Part shown: positions 16,325 through 24,849 of the stretch, piece after piece
Layout: every line of letters begins with the position of its first letter
Position numbering within the stretch: the stretch's first letter is position 1
NCBI RefSeq assembly: GCF_003182485.1
Contig: NZ_QGTX01000001.1
Location: forward strand, 3,364,001 to 3,428,000
From: Geodermatophilus normandii
Lineage (GTDB): Bacteria > Actinomycetota > Actinomycetes > Mycobacteriales > Geodermatophilaceae
Length of the DNA stretch: 64,000 bases
Direction of reading: 5' to 3'
Made by a program: the position numbers and the translations under genes
Notes under the pieces: model-generated
Told to the model about the DNA's origin: nothing
Database searches by the model: none
The model's input: the letters and a program-made list of their open reading frames with translations, nothing else

Positions 16325-18562
16325 GTGGCGGAGGCGCGGACCGGGACGGTCCTGGAGGCGACGCTGGAGCGGATCACGTACGCCAACGCCCAGACCGGCT
16401 ACACCGTCGCCCGGGTGGACACCGGGCGGGGCGGCGACCTGGTCACCGTGGTCGGCTCCCTCCTCGGCGTCCAGCCGGGGGAGACCCTGCGGCTGCAGGG
16501 GCGGTGGGCGGCGCACCCCCAGTACGGCCGGCAGTTCGTGGTCGAGGACCACACCACGGTGCTGCCCGCCACCGTCCAGGGCATCCGCCGCTACCTGGGG
16601 TCGGGGCTGGTCAAGGGGATCGGCCCGCGGCTGGCCGAGCGGATCGTCGACCACTTCGGCACCGACGCGCTGCGGGTGATCGAGGAGGAGCCGGCGCGGC
16701 TGGCCGAGGTCCCGAACCTGGGCCCGAAGCGGACGCGGCTGATCACCGAGGCCTGGGAGGAGCAGCGGGCCATCAAGGAGGTGATGGTCTTCCTGCAGGG
16801 GGTGGGCGTGTCCACCTCGCTGGCCGTGCGCATCTACAAGCAGTACGGCGGCGCCTCGATCGGCGTGGTCCGGACCGAGCCCTACCGGCTGGCCGCCGAG
16901 GTGTGGGGGATCGGGTTCCGCACCGCCGACACGATCGCGGCCGCGGTCGGGATCCCGCACGACAGCACCCAGCGGGTCGAGGCGGGCGTGCAGTTCGTGC
17001 TCTCCGAGGCGACCGGGCAGGGGCACTGCTTCCTGCCCGAGGCCGACCTGGTCGCCCGGTCGGTGGAGATCCTGCAGGTCCCCGCCGTCCTGGTCGGTCA
17101 CTGCCTGGCCCTGCTCGTCGCCGACCAGGGCGTCATCCGCGACGAGCTCCCCCGGGCGGACGGGCAGCCTCCGACGGTCGCCTACTACCTCGTCCCGTTC
17201 CACCGGGCGGAGGTCTCCCTGGCCGCGGGGCTCCGGCGGCTGGCGACCGCCGGCGTCGACCGGATGCCCGCGTTCGCCACCGTCGACTGGGACGCCGCGC
17301 TGGGCTGGCTGCACCGGCGCACCGGCGTGGACCTGGCGCCCGGCCAGCAGGAGGCCGTGCGCCTGGCGCTCACCGAGCGGGTCGCCGTCCTCACCGGCGG
17401 GCCCGGCTGCGGCAAGAGCTTCACGGTCCGCTCGATCGTGACCCTCGCGGCGGCCAAGGGCGCGCGGATCGTGCTCGCGGCGCCGACCGGCCGGGCGGCG
17501 AGACGGCTGAGCGAGCTGACCGGCGTCGGGGCGGTCACGGTGCACCGGCTGCTGGAGCTGCGTCCCGGCGGGGACGCCGGCTTCGACCGGGACCGGCCGC
17601 TGGAGGCCGACCTGGTCGTCGTCGACGAGTCCTCGATGCTGGACCTGCTGCTGGCCAACAAGCTGGTGCGGGCCGTCCCGCCGGGCGCGCACCTGCTCCT
17701 GGTCGGCGACGTCGACCAGCTGCCGTCGGTCGGTGCCGGCGAGGTGCTGCGCGACCTGCTCGCCGAGGGCACCCCCGTCCCGCACGTGCGCCTGACCCAG
17801 GTCTTCCGGCAGGCCAGCCGGTCGGGGGTGGTGACCAACGCCCACCGCATCAACGCCGGCACCGTGCCCGAGGTCCGCGGCCTCGACGACTTCTTCCTCT
17901 TCGCCACCGACGACGCCGAGGAGGCCGCCCGGCTCACCGCGGACGTCGTGGTGCGCCGGATCCCGGCCCGGTTCGGCCTCGACCCCCGCCGGGACGTGCA
18001 GGTGCTGACCCCGGTCCACCGCGGGCCCGCCGGCGCCGCCGCGCTGAACGAGCTGCTGCAGGAGGCCCTCACCCCGGCCCAGCCCGACCGGCCCGAGAAG
18101 CGGTTCGGCGGCCGGGTGTTCCGCGTCGGGGACAAGGTCAGCCAGATCCGCAACGACTACGACAAGGGCCGCAACGGCGTCTTCAACGGGACCCAGGGCG
18201 TCGTCACCGCGATCGACACCGTCGAGCAGACCGTCACCGTCCGCACCGACGAGGACGAGTCGATCGTCTACGACTTCGGGGAGCTCGACGAGCTGGTGCA
18301 CGCCTACGCGGTCACCGTCCACCGCTCCCAGGGCAGCGAGTACCCGTGCGTCGTCATCCCGCTGACCACCAGCGCCTGGGCGATGCTGCAGCGCAACCTG
18401 CTCTACACCGCGGTCACCCGCGCCAAGCGGCTGGTCGTGCTCGTGGGCTCGCCGCGGGCCCTCGGCCAGGCCGTGCGCGCCGCCGGCTCCGGACGCCGGC
18501 ACACCGCCCTGGCCCACCGCCTCCGCGGCCGGGCGTCCGCTGCGGGGGCCGCCGCGGCCTGA
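16325..18562 (+). CDS. recD2: RecD2-like SF1 DNA helicase
   Basis: 745 residues from GTG 16325. An N-terminal OB-like region and helix-hairpin-helix repeats ([38 protein letters not shown]) mark RecD2 rather than RecD of RecBCD. Helicase motif I is [10 protein letters not shown] with Lys364, motif II is [10 protein letters not shown], and later motifs include [25 protein letters not shown] and [16 protein letters not shown]. RecD2 is a 5'-3' DNA helicase in repair and fork processing. A phage-type ATPase and an Fe-S nuclease follow on the same strand. Confidence 0.92.
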   Translation: MAEARTGTVLEATLERITYANAQTGYTVARVDTGRGGDLVTVVGSLLGVQPGETLRLQGRWAAHPQYGRQFVVEDHTTVLPATVQGIRRYLGSGLVKGIGPRLAERIVDHFGTDALRVIEEEPARLAEVPNLGPKRTRLITEAWEEQRAIKEVMVFLQGVGVSTSLAVRIYKQYGGASIGVVRTEPYRLAAEVWGIGFRTADTIAAAVGIPHDSTQRVEAGVQFVLSEATGQGHCFLPEADLVARSVEILQVPAVLVGHCLALLVADQGVIRDELPRADGQPPTVAYYLVPFHRAEVSLAAGLRRLATAGVDRMPAFATVDWDAALGWLHRRTGVDLAPGQQEAVRLALTERVAVLTGGPGCGKSFTVRSIVTLAAAKGARIVLAAPTGRAARRLSELTGVGAVTVHRLLELRPGGDAGFDRDRPLEADLVVVDESSMLDLLLANKLVRAVPPGAHLLLVGDVDQLPSVGAGEVLRDLLAEGTPVPHVRLTQVFRQASRSGVVTNAHRINAGTVPEVRGLDDFFLFATDDAEEAARLTADVVVRRIPARFGLDPRRDVQVLTPVHRGPAGAAALNELLQEALTPAQPDRPEKRFGGRVFRVGDKVSQIRNDYDKGRNGVFNGTQGVVTAIDTVEQTVTVRTDEDESIVYDFGELDELVHAYAVTVHRSQGSEYPCVVIPLTTSAWAMLQRNLLYTAVTRAKRLVVLVGSPRALGQAVRAAGSGRRHTALAHRLRGRASAAGAAAA

Positions 18563-18615
18563 CCGGCGCGGTGGGCTGTTCGCCGGGAGCGAACGCCCGG
18601 AGCCGGCGAGGCCAG

Positions 18616-18686
18616 GTGTCAAGCCGACACGCCGTTTCTGTCGGTACCCATTCGTAGTGTCCGGGGTGACATCTTCCCCGTGTCAC
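18616..18686 (+). promoter_or_regulatory. Two short inverted repeats before the AAA ATPase gene
   Basis: GTGTC-N5-GACAC (18616-18630) and GTGACA-N9-TGTCAC (18666-18686) share the GTGTC/GTGAC half-site form. The second abuts the ribosome-binding site AAGGAG (18687-18692), so a bound repressor or an RNA hairpin there could limit expression. They resemble paired operators of a small HTH repressor. Confidence 0.4.
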
Positions 18687-18699
18687 AAGGAGTTCCCCC

Positions 18700-20181
18700 A
18701 TGACCGTCCCCGGTCTCAAGACCCGCAAGCCCACCGGCCGCGTCCCGTGGCCGTGCATCCTCCTCGAGGGCGAGGAGAAGGCAGGCAAGAGCTGGGCGCT
18801 GGCCCAGTTCAGCGCCTCGGACAAGATCGGCGCGCTGTACTGGATCGACCTCAACGAGGGCGCCGGCGACGAGTACGGCGCGATCCCGGGCGCCCGGTAC
18901 CAGCTCATCGAGCACGACGGCTCCTACGCGGCGGTGCTCGCCGCCGTCCAGGCGGTCAAGGCCGAGGCCCGCCGCGCGGCCGACGCCGGCCAGCCGCCGG
19001 TGGTGCTGGCCATCGACACCGGCTCGGCGATCTGGGACGGCCTGAAGGACTGGGCCAGCGACCGCGCCGCGAGGTCCGCGCGCAACCGCGAGCTGCTCAA
19101 GCGCGACCCCAACGCCGAGGTGACGATCAGCCAGAACCTGTGGAACGACGCCGGCTCCCGCTGGCGCAAGCTGCAGACCGAGCTGCTCACCTTCCCCGGC
19201 ATCGTGGTCGTCACCGCCCGCGGCAAGGAGGTCACCGAGGTCGACGCCAACGGCCGTCCGATCGAGGGGCAGAAGACCTGGTCGGTGCAGACCCACCGGG
19301 AGTTCCCCTACGCGGCGTCGGTCTGGATGCGGCTGCGTCGCGGGCGCCGGCCGCTGATCGTCGGTGCGCGCAGCGTGCACGTCGGCATCAAGCCCAACAG
19401 CGACCCGGCGCGGGAGGTCACCGACTCCGCGGCCACCGGCCGGCTGCTGGAGTGGCTGGTCTTCGACGCCCTCAAGTGCGACCCGGGCACCGCGCACGTG
19501 CGCGACCTCGTCTCCTTCCACGGCGGCGGGCTGCTCGAGCACGAGCGCACCGAGCAGGTGGCCGGCGACCGCCCCGCGGCCCGGGCGGGCGGACGCGGCG
19601 AGACCGACGTCGCCGACCTGGTCGCGCGGATCGGTGACGCCCGCGGCGACGACGAGCTGCGCGAGGTGTGGACGGAGGCCAACCGCACCGGCCTGCTGCA
19701 GGCCGAGGTGGCGACCCCCGGTGGCCCGTACACGGTCGCGGAGCTGATCCGGGCCCGGCACGAGCAGCTGCTCGAGGCGGCGGTGAAGGCCCACCCCGCC
19801 GGCCGGCGCCGGGTCGCGGCGGGCGACCCGTCGGCTCCGCAGACGCCCCCCGCGGTGGTCCAGGCCGCCCAGGCCGCCGCCGCGGCCGCGCAGGCCGCGA
19901 TGGCGGCTCCCCGTCCGGAGGAGACCGGCGGGGAGGCTCCGCCGGCGAACCCGCTGCTGGAGCCCTCGGCGACCCCCGACGACCCGAAGGACCGCCGGTC
20001 CACCGCGGCCCGCCGGGGCGTGCTCGCCAGCCTCGAGGCGCTGGGCGTGACGGAGGAGCAGATCGCCGACCGCTTCGGCCGGCCGGTCGAGCACGTGGCG
20101 ACCAAGCGGCTGACCGCCCTGGTGCGCGTGGTGATCGCCGCGCAGCGCAACGGCGCCGACGACCGCGCGGACGTCGCCTGA
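18700..20181 (+). CDS. Phage-type AAA/RecA-like ATPase (Sak4-like)
   Basis: 493 residues from ATG 18700. Walker A is EGEEKAGKS with Lys30, and Walker B is PVVLAIDTGSAIWDGL with Asp106. The N-terminal core of about 260 residues resembles the RecA-like ATPases of actinophages that act with SSB in strand annealing (Sak4 group). FPGIVVVTARGKEV and the polar segment SVQTHREFPYAASVW fit that core. The C-terminal half has an Ala-rich linker and a helical end (LGVTEEQIADRFGRPVEHVATKRL) that may bind DNA or a partner. A RecB-like nuclease follows. The Sak4 assignment is by motif and context only. Confidence 0.68.
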   Translation: MTVPGLKTRKPTGRVPWPCILLEGEEKAGKSWALAQFSASDKIGALYWIDLNEGAGDEYGAIPGARYQLIEHDGSYAAVLAAVQAVKAEARRAADAGQPPVVLAIDTGSAIWDGLKDWASDRAARSARNRELLKRDPNAEVTISQNLWNDAGSRWRKLQTELLTFPGIVVVTARGKEVTEVDANGRPIEGQKTWSVQTHREFPYAASVWMRLRRGRRPLIVGARSVHVGIKPNSDPAREVTDSAATGRLLEWLVFDALKCDPGTAHVRDLVSFHGGGLLEHERTEQVAGDRPAARAGGRGETDVADLVARIGDARGDDELREVWTEANRTGLLQAEVATPGGPYTVAELIRARHEQLLEAAVKAHPAGRRRVAAGDPSAPQTPPAVVQAAQAAAAAAQAAMAAPRPEETGGEAPPANPLLEPSATPDDPKDRRSTAARRGVLASLEALGVTEEQIADRFGRPVEHVATKRLTALVRVVIAAQRNGADDRADVA

Positions 20182-20245
20182 CCCGTGTCGAGGGAGCGGG
20201 GCCGGTCCCCGGCCCCGCTCTCCCGCCCCGACCGAGGAAGACGCG

Positions 20246-21310
20246 ATGACCGCCGTCCTGCCCGACCGTCCCAGCGCCGCCGAGCGGCGGGCCGCCCCGA
20301 GCCTGGCCGCGGCGGTCCGCGACCTCGACCGCCGCCGGTCCCGCTCCCGCCAGCGGATGATCGGCGCCTCCGAGCTCGGCGAGTGCCGCCGCCGCGCCGC
20401 CTACCGGATCGCCCGGCGCCGCCCGACGAACACCGCCACGGGCCTGCAGGCCTTCATCGGCACCGAGCTGCACCGCGGGGTGCTGCGGGCGCTGCGGCGC
20501 GAGTACGGCGGGCTGACCGAGGTCGGCCTCCGGGGCGAGCAGGTCAAGGGCCGGTGCGACTGGTACCACGCCCCGGTCGTGGAGGACCTCAAGACGACGT
20601 CGCGGTTCGGCTTCGAGCGGGTCCTCACCCGGGGGGTCCCCGTCCGGCACTGGTTCCAGGTGGCCGTCTACGGCTGGCTGCTGCGGACGGGGCAGACCGC
20701 CGACCGCAGGGTGCCGGCCGGCACCGGGCAGGAGGTCGACGGGCTGCGCCTGCGCTACCTGTCCCGCGACTCCGGCGAGGACGTCGTCTTCGAGGCCGAC
20801 GCCGACCCGGCCCTGACCGCCGAGGCCCTCATGTGGCTCACCGACGTCTACGGCACCGTGGAGGACGAGGGCGTCGACGCCGTTCCCCGCGACGGCTTCG
20901 GCCCCGGCGTGGACGCCATGTGCGACTGGTGCCCGTTCCTCGACCTGTGCTGGGGCCCCCCGGTGGACGAGGAGACCGAGGGCGAGGTCTCCCGCCAGTC
21001 CCGGCTGACCGTGACCGACGAGGACTACGTGGCCGCCGTCCGCGACTACGACAGCTGGCGGGCGTTGGAGAACGAGGCCAGGCGCCACAAGGAGTACGCC
21101 CGGGAGCTGCTGCGCGGGCGGTCCGGGCCGGCGGGCGACCTGCACTGCGAGTGGTCCGGCGGCGGCCTGCGCACGCAGGTCGACAAGGACGCCGCGGTCG
21201 AGCGGCTCGCCGAGCTCGGCGAGGTCGTCCCCACCCGGAGGACCCGCACCCCCCGGACGATCCGCGTCACGCGCACCGGTGTCCGGCCGGATCCCGGGGA
21301 GTCCCCGTGA
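20246..21310 (+). CDS. Cas4/RecB-like PD-(D/E)XK nuclease with Fe-S cluster
   Basis: 354 residues from ATG 20246. The nuclease core has Asp105 (GRCDW) and Glu113-Asp114-x-Lys116 (VVEDLKTTS), the PD-(D/E)XK pattern. A cysteine in ASELGECRRR (Cys47) together with Cys226, Cys229 and Cys235 (CDWCPFLDLC) matches the four [4Fe-4S] ligands of Cas4, AddB and AdnA nucleases. It probably resects DNA ends. It lies behind a Sak4-like ATPase, and its stop overlaps the next GTG (GTGA). No cas genes or repeats are nearby, so a recombination role is more likely than CRISPR adaptation. Confidence 0.8.
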   Translation: MTAVLPDRPSAAERRAAPSLAAAVRDLDRRRSRSRQRMIGASELGECRRRAAYRIARRRPTNTATGLQAFIGTELHRGVLRALRREYGGLTEVGLRGEQVKGRCDWYHAPVVEDLKTTSRFGFERVLTRGVPVRHWFQVAVYGWLLRTGQTADRRVPAGTGQEVDGLRLRYLSRDSGEDVVFEADADPALTAEALMWLTDVYGTVEDEGVDAVPRDGFGPGVDAMCDWCPFLDLCWGPPVDEETEGEVSRQSRLTVTDEDYVAAVRDYDSWRALENEARRHKEYARELLRGRSGPAGDLHCEWSGGGLRTQVDKDAAVERLAELGEVVPTRRTRTPRTIRVTRTGVRPDPGESP

Positions 21311-21591
21311 CCACCGTCGCCACGTCCCGGCTGCCCGCGGGGGAGCCGGTCCTGACCACCGACGTCATCGGCACGGACTTCGGCCTGCCGCTCGTCCGGC
21401 CGAGCCGGACGACACGGGGGAGCCGGGTCCGGGTCGTGCGGTCGCGGTGCCGGGCCCACGGGGGCGTGGTCGTGTGGTTCACCGACGGCACCAAGACACC
21501 GCCCATCCACGGGCGCACGGCGTGGATCGTCGCCGGGCCCGGGCCGCAGGAGCCCACCGCCGGCGCGGCGGCCCCCACCCCGCCCGGCTGA
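21307..21591 (+). CDS. Small protein coupled to the Fe-S nuclease, unknown function
   Basis: 94 residues from GTG 21307, overlapping the nuclease stop by four bases. I recognise no family. The centre is basic and beta-like (TTRGSRVRVVRSRCRAHGGVVVWFTDGT), with a trailing Pro/Ala tail. Its last codons fall inside a 15-bp tandem repeat, so the C-terminus could vary in length between strains. Translational coupling suggests it works with the nuclease. Confidence 0.55.
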   Translation: MTTVATSRLPAGEPVLTTDVIGTDFGLPLVRPSRTTRGSRVRVVRSRCRAHGGVVVWFTDGTKTPPIHGRTAWIVAGPGPQEPTAGAAAPTPPG

Positions 21592-21655
21592 GCCCCGCCC
21601 GGCTGGACCCCGCCCGGCTGGACTCCGCCCGGCTGGAATCCGCCCGGCTGGACTC
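21581..21655 (+). repeat. 15-bp tandem repeat, five copies
   Basis: The core CGCCCGGCTG recurs at 21581, 21596, 21611, 21626 and 21641 with an exact 15-base period. The remaining five bases vary slightly (GACTC, GAATC, GACCC, AGCCC). The first copy contains the stop codon of the upstream gene. The period is a multiple of three, so copy-number change would not shift frames. Confidence 0.85.
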
Positions 21656-21709
21656 CACGAGGGCGCCGGAGACCGTTGTCCGCAGCAGCGGTGGGGGCGA
21701 TCCTGGTCC

Positions 21710-23650
21710 ATGGCGTCGAACCCGTCGTACGAGCAGTCGAAGCAGGTCGCCGAGGCCAGTCGCGAGACGGAGTGGACCCAGCCGTCGTTCGGCAGGGAGC
21801 TCTTCCTCGGCCACTTCCGCCTGGACCTGATCCACCCCCAGCCGGAGCCCGATCCGGTCGCGGTCGAGAAGGGCGAGGCGTTCCTCGAACGCCTCCGCGT
21901 CTTCCTCGTGGACCACGTCGACCGCCGCCGGATCGAGCGCGAGGCCAGGATCCCCGACGAGGTCCTCGAGGGACTCAAGGCCATCGGCGCGCTCGGCATG
22001 AAGATCCCCGAGGAGTACGGGGGGCTCGGGCTCAGCCAGGTGTACTACAACCGGGCGCTGGCCCTGGCCGGCACGTGGCACTCGTCGATCTCCACGCTGC
22101 TGTCCGCCCACCAGTCGATCGGCCTGCCCGAGCCGCTGCGCCTGTTCGGCTCCGAGGAGCAGAAGCGCACGTGGCTGCCGCGGCTGGCCACGGACCACGT
22201 CTCGGCGTTCCTGCTCACCGAGCCGGACGTGGGCTCGGACCCCGCGCGCATGAGCACGACCGCGGTCCCGACCGAGGACGGCACGGGCTACCGGATCACC
22301 GGCACCAAGCTGTGGGGGACCAACGGCGTCATCGCCGACGTCGTCGTCGTGATGGCGGTCGTCCCCCGGTCGGAGGGCCACCGGGGCGGCATCACGGCGT
22401 TCATCTGCCCGTGCGACCGCCCGGGCGTCACGGTGGAGCACCGCAACGAGTTCATGGGGCTCCGGGGCATCGAGAACTCGGTGACCCGCTTCGACGGCGT
22501 CCTCGTCTCCCGGGACGACGTCATCGGCGGCGAGGGCAGGGGGCTGCGGATCGCGCTCACCACGCTCAACACCGGCCGCCTGTCACTGCCCGCCATCTGC
22601 GCGTCGACGGCCAAGTACTCCCTGAAGGTCGCGCGGGAGTGGTCGACCGAGCGCCGGCAGTGGGGCCGGCCCATCGGCGAGCACGACCCGATCGCGCAGA
22701 AGGTCGCCTGGCTGGCCGGCACCGCGTTCGGCCTGGAGGCGGTGCTCGACGTGTCGAGCCGGCTCGCCGACGACAAGCGCAACGACATCCGCATCGAGGC
22801 CGCGCTGGCCAAGCTCTACGCGTCGGAGCTCGGCTGGACCGCCGCCGACGAGATGGTCCAGGTCCGGGGCGGCCGCGCGTTCGAGACCGCCGAGTCGTTG
22901 GCCCGGCGGGGTGAGAAGCCGGTGCCGGCCGAGCAGGTGCTGCGCGACATGCGCATCAACCGGATCTTCGAGGGATCGACGGAGATCATGCACCTGCTGA
23001 TCGCCCGCGAGGCCGTCGACCAGCACCTGGCGGTGGCGGGCGACGTGCTGCGGACCGACCTCGGCCTGGCCTCCCGGGCGAGGGCCGCGGCACGGGCCGG
23101 GGTGTTCTACGCCCGGTGGTTCCCGACGCTGACGACGGGCGCCGGCCAGCGCCCGGGCTCCTTCGCGGAGTTCGGCGACCTGGCCGGGCACCTGCGCTAC
23201 GTCGAGCGCTCCGCGCGCAGGCTCGCCCGGGCCACCTTCTACGCGATGGGCCGCCACCGCGCCCGCCTCGAGCGGAAGGGCGCGCTGCTCGGCCGGATCG
23301 TCGACGTCGGCGCCGAGCTGTACGCGATGGCCTGCGCCTGCGTCCACGCCGACACCCTCGCCCGCGAGCACCCCGACCGCGGGCAGGAGGCCGTCGAGCT
23401 CGCCGACCTGTTCTGCCGCCAGGCCCGCCGTCGTGCCGACCGGCTGTTCTCCGAGCTGCGGGCCAACGACGACGAGGCCCAGTACCGGGTCGCCCAACGG
23501 GTGCTCTCCGGCCGCTACGCCTGGTTCGAGCACGACGTGCTGGACCCCGCCGGGGACGGCCCGATGATCCCGGCGCCCGCGGAGCCGGCCGCCGAACCGC
23601 TCGGGGACCCGCAGGCCGCGCCCCGGGTGGAGGCGACGGCCGCCCGGTAG
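21710..23650 (+). CDS. Acyl-CoA dehydrogenase, long form
   Basis: 646 residues. Acyl-CoA_dh_N (about residues 60-160, [23 protein letters not shown]), the middle domain ([37 protein letters not shown]) and the C-terminal helical domain ([40 protein letters not shown] with the catalytic Glu region) are in order. An extra helical domain of about 170 residues follows, as in VLCAD/ACAD9-type and FadE enzymes. It performs FAD-dependent alpha,beta-dehydrogenation of acyl-CoA in fatty acid oxidation. It stands alone between two repeat-bearing intergenic regions. Confidence 0.9.
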   Translation: MASNPSYEQSKQVAEASRETEWTQPSFGRELFLGHFRLDLIHPQPEPDPVAVEKGEAFLERLRVFLVDHVDRRRIEREARIPDEVLEGLKAIGALGMKIPEEYGGLGLSQVYYNRALALAGTWHSSISTLLSAHQSIGLPEPLRLFGSEEQKRTWLPRLATDHVSAFLLTEPDVGSDPARMSTTAVPTEDGTGYRITGTKLWGTNGVIADVVVVMAVVPRSEGHRGGITAFICPCDRPGVTVEHRNEFMGLRGIENSVTRFDGVLVSRDDVIGGEGRGLRIALTTLNTGRLSLPAICASTAKYSLKVAREWSTERRQWGRPIGEHDPIAQKVAWLAGTAFGLEAVLDVSSRLADDKRNDIRIEAALAKLYASELGWTAADEMVQVRGGRAFETAESLARRGEKPVPAEQVLRDMRINRIFEGSTEIMHLLIAREAVDQHLAVAGDVLRTDLGLASRARAAARAGVFYARWFPTLTTGAGQRPGSFAEFGDLAGHLRYVERSARRLARATFYAMGRHRARLERKGALLGRIVDVGAELYAMACACVHADTLAREHPDRGQEAVELADLFCRQARRRADRLFSELRANDDEAQYRVAQRVLSGRYAWFEHDVLDPAGDGPMIPAPAEPAAEPLGDPQAAPRVEATAAR

Positions 23651-23670
23651 GGCTCCTCCCGACCCGGGTC

Positions 23671-23718
23671 ACGCGGCGGCTCGTCCCCACGCGGCGGCTC
23701 GTCCCCACGCGGCGGCTC
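23671..23718 (+). repeat. 18-bp tandem repeat, two full copies and a partial third
   Basis: ACGCGGCGGCTCGTCCCC starts at 23671 and 23689, and its first 12 bases recur at 23707. It lies in the 296-base gap between the acyl-CoA dehydrogenase and ppsR. Apart from it, that gap shows only a GAGGGGGAGC ribosome-binding site just before the GTG at 23947. Confidence 0.8.
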
Positions 23719-23946
23719 GGAGCTCCGTCGCGGGGGTCCCCGTCGCCCGGAACGGGGACCTCCACGGCCCAGCCGACCTCGTCGCCTACCTCTGCCGCGC
23801 GGAATCCGGTTACATCACCGGTGCGACCCACGACGTCGACCGGGGCGCATCCGTCCACCGACCGCCCGCCGACAGGGAGCCCCGCGCTCGCCGGTGGCCG
23901 GGCGCCCGGCACCGGCGAGCGTGGACACGACAGAGGGGGAGCACAC

Positions 23947-24849
23947 GTGCCGAGGTCTCCGTCGACCGATCCGTCCGCCGATCCCGAGCAGGTCTCCGGC
24001 GAGGACGCGGTCGTCCCGGTCTTCTTCCTGTCCGACAGCACGGGGATCAGCGCCGAGACGATGGGCAACGCGCTGCTCATCCAGTTCCCCGACGTGTCCT
24101 TCGAGCGCACGCTGATCCCGTTCATCTCGACGGTCGAGCAGGCCCGCGAGGTGGTGGCCCAGCTCGACGCGGCGATGGACGGCCCCGTGGCGCCCCTGGT
24201 GTTCACCACGGCGGCGGTCGACGCGGTCCGCGAGGAACTGCTGAAGACGAAGGCGCCGATCATCGACTTCTTCGGGATGCACATGGACCGGGTGGAGGAG
24301 CAGCTGGGGGCCCGCGGCCTGCGCGAGGCCCGCCGGCTGCACGGCGTCGGGGACGTGCGGCGCTACAACGACCGGATGGCCGCGATCGAGTTCGCCATCG
24401 AGCACGACGACGGCCTGGGCTCCCGCGGTCTGGACCGCGCCGACGTCGTCCTGCTGGCGCCCTCCCGGTGCGGGAAGACCCCCACGGCCATGTACCTGGC
24501 CCTGCAGCACGGCCTGTTCGTGGCCAACTACCCCCTGGTCGACGAGGACCTCGAGACCACCGACCTGCCGCGCCCCGTGCGCGACCTGCGCGACAAGTGC
24601 TTCGGGCTGACCACCACGGTGTCCCGGCTCAGCCGGGTGCGCCAGGAGCGCCGTCCCGACTCGCGCTACGCCTCCGAGGAGCAGTGCCGCTTCGAGCTGC
24701 GCCGCGCCACGGCGATGTACGAGGCTCACGACCTGCCCACGGTGGACACCTCGGCGGCCTCCGTCGAGGAGATCGCCACCGTGGTGATCCAGACCCTGGC
24801 CCGGCAACGGCGCCGCGACCTCCGTCGAGGAAGGACCTCCCGTCCATGA
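23947..24849 (+). CDS. ppsR: PEP synthase regulatory protein (bifunctional kinase/phosphorylase)
   Basis: 300 residues from GTG 23947 with GAGGGGGAGC upstream. DUF299 motifs: [19 protein letters not shown] at the start, [17 protein letters not shown] in the middle, and the P-loop-like [20 protein letters not shown]. The family phosphorylates PEP synthase on Thr with ADP and removes the phosphate with inorganic phosphate, switching the enzyme off and on. The stop overlaps the ppsA ATG (ATGA), as expected for regulator and target. Confidence 0.93.
   Translation: MPRSPSTDPSADPEQVSGEDAVVPVFFLSDSTGISAETMGNALLIQFPDVSFERTLIPFISTVEQAREVVAQLDAAMDGPVAPLVFTTAAVDAVREELLKTKAPIIDFFGMHMDRVEEQLGARGLREARRLHGVGDVRRYNDRMAAIEFAIEHDDGLGSRGLDRADVVLLAPSRCGKTPTAMYLALQHGLFVANYPLVDEDLETTDLPRPVRDLRDKCFGLTTTVSRLSRVRQERRPDSRYASEEQCRFELRRATAMYEAHDLPTVDTSAASVEEIATVVIQTLARQRRRDLRRGRTSRP

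Noticed and set aside
18578-18594. LexA SOS box before the Sak4-like gene
   Set aside because: The sequence is GTTCG-N7-CGAAC, the wrong half-site order and spacing for the actinobacterial CGAAC-N4-GTTCG box.
16145-18622. Minus-strand extension upstream of ssb
   Set aside because: It is the antisense shadow of the RecD2-like gene; ssb starts cleanly at ATG 16144.
15644-21591. Prophage remnant
   Set aside because: No integrase, repressor, capsid, portal, terminase or att-like repeats are seen; only recombination genes are present.
21581-21655. Short CRISPR-like array
   Set aside because: A 15-base period with no unique spacers; it is a minisatellite. The nearby Cas4-like nuclease has no cas neighbours.
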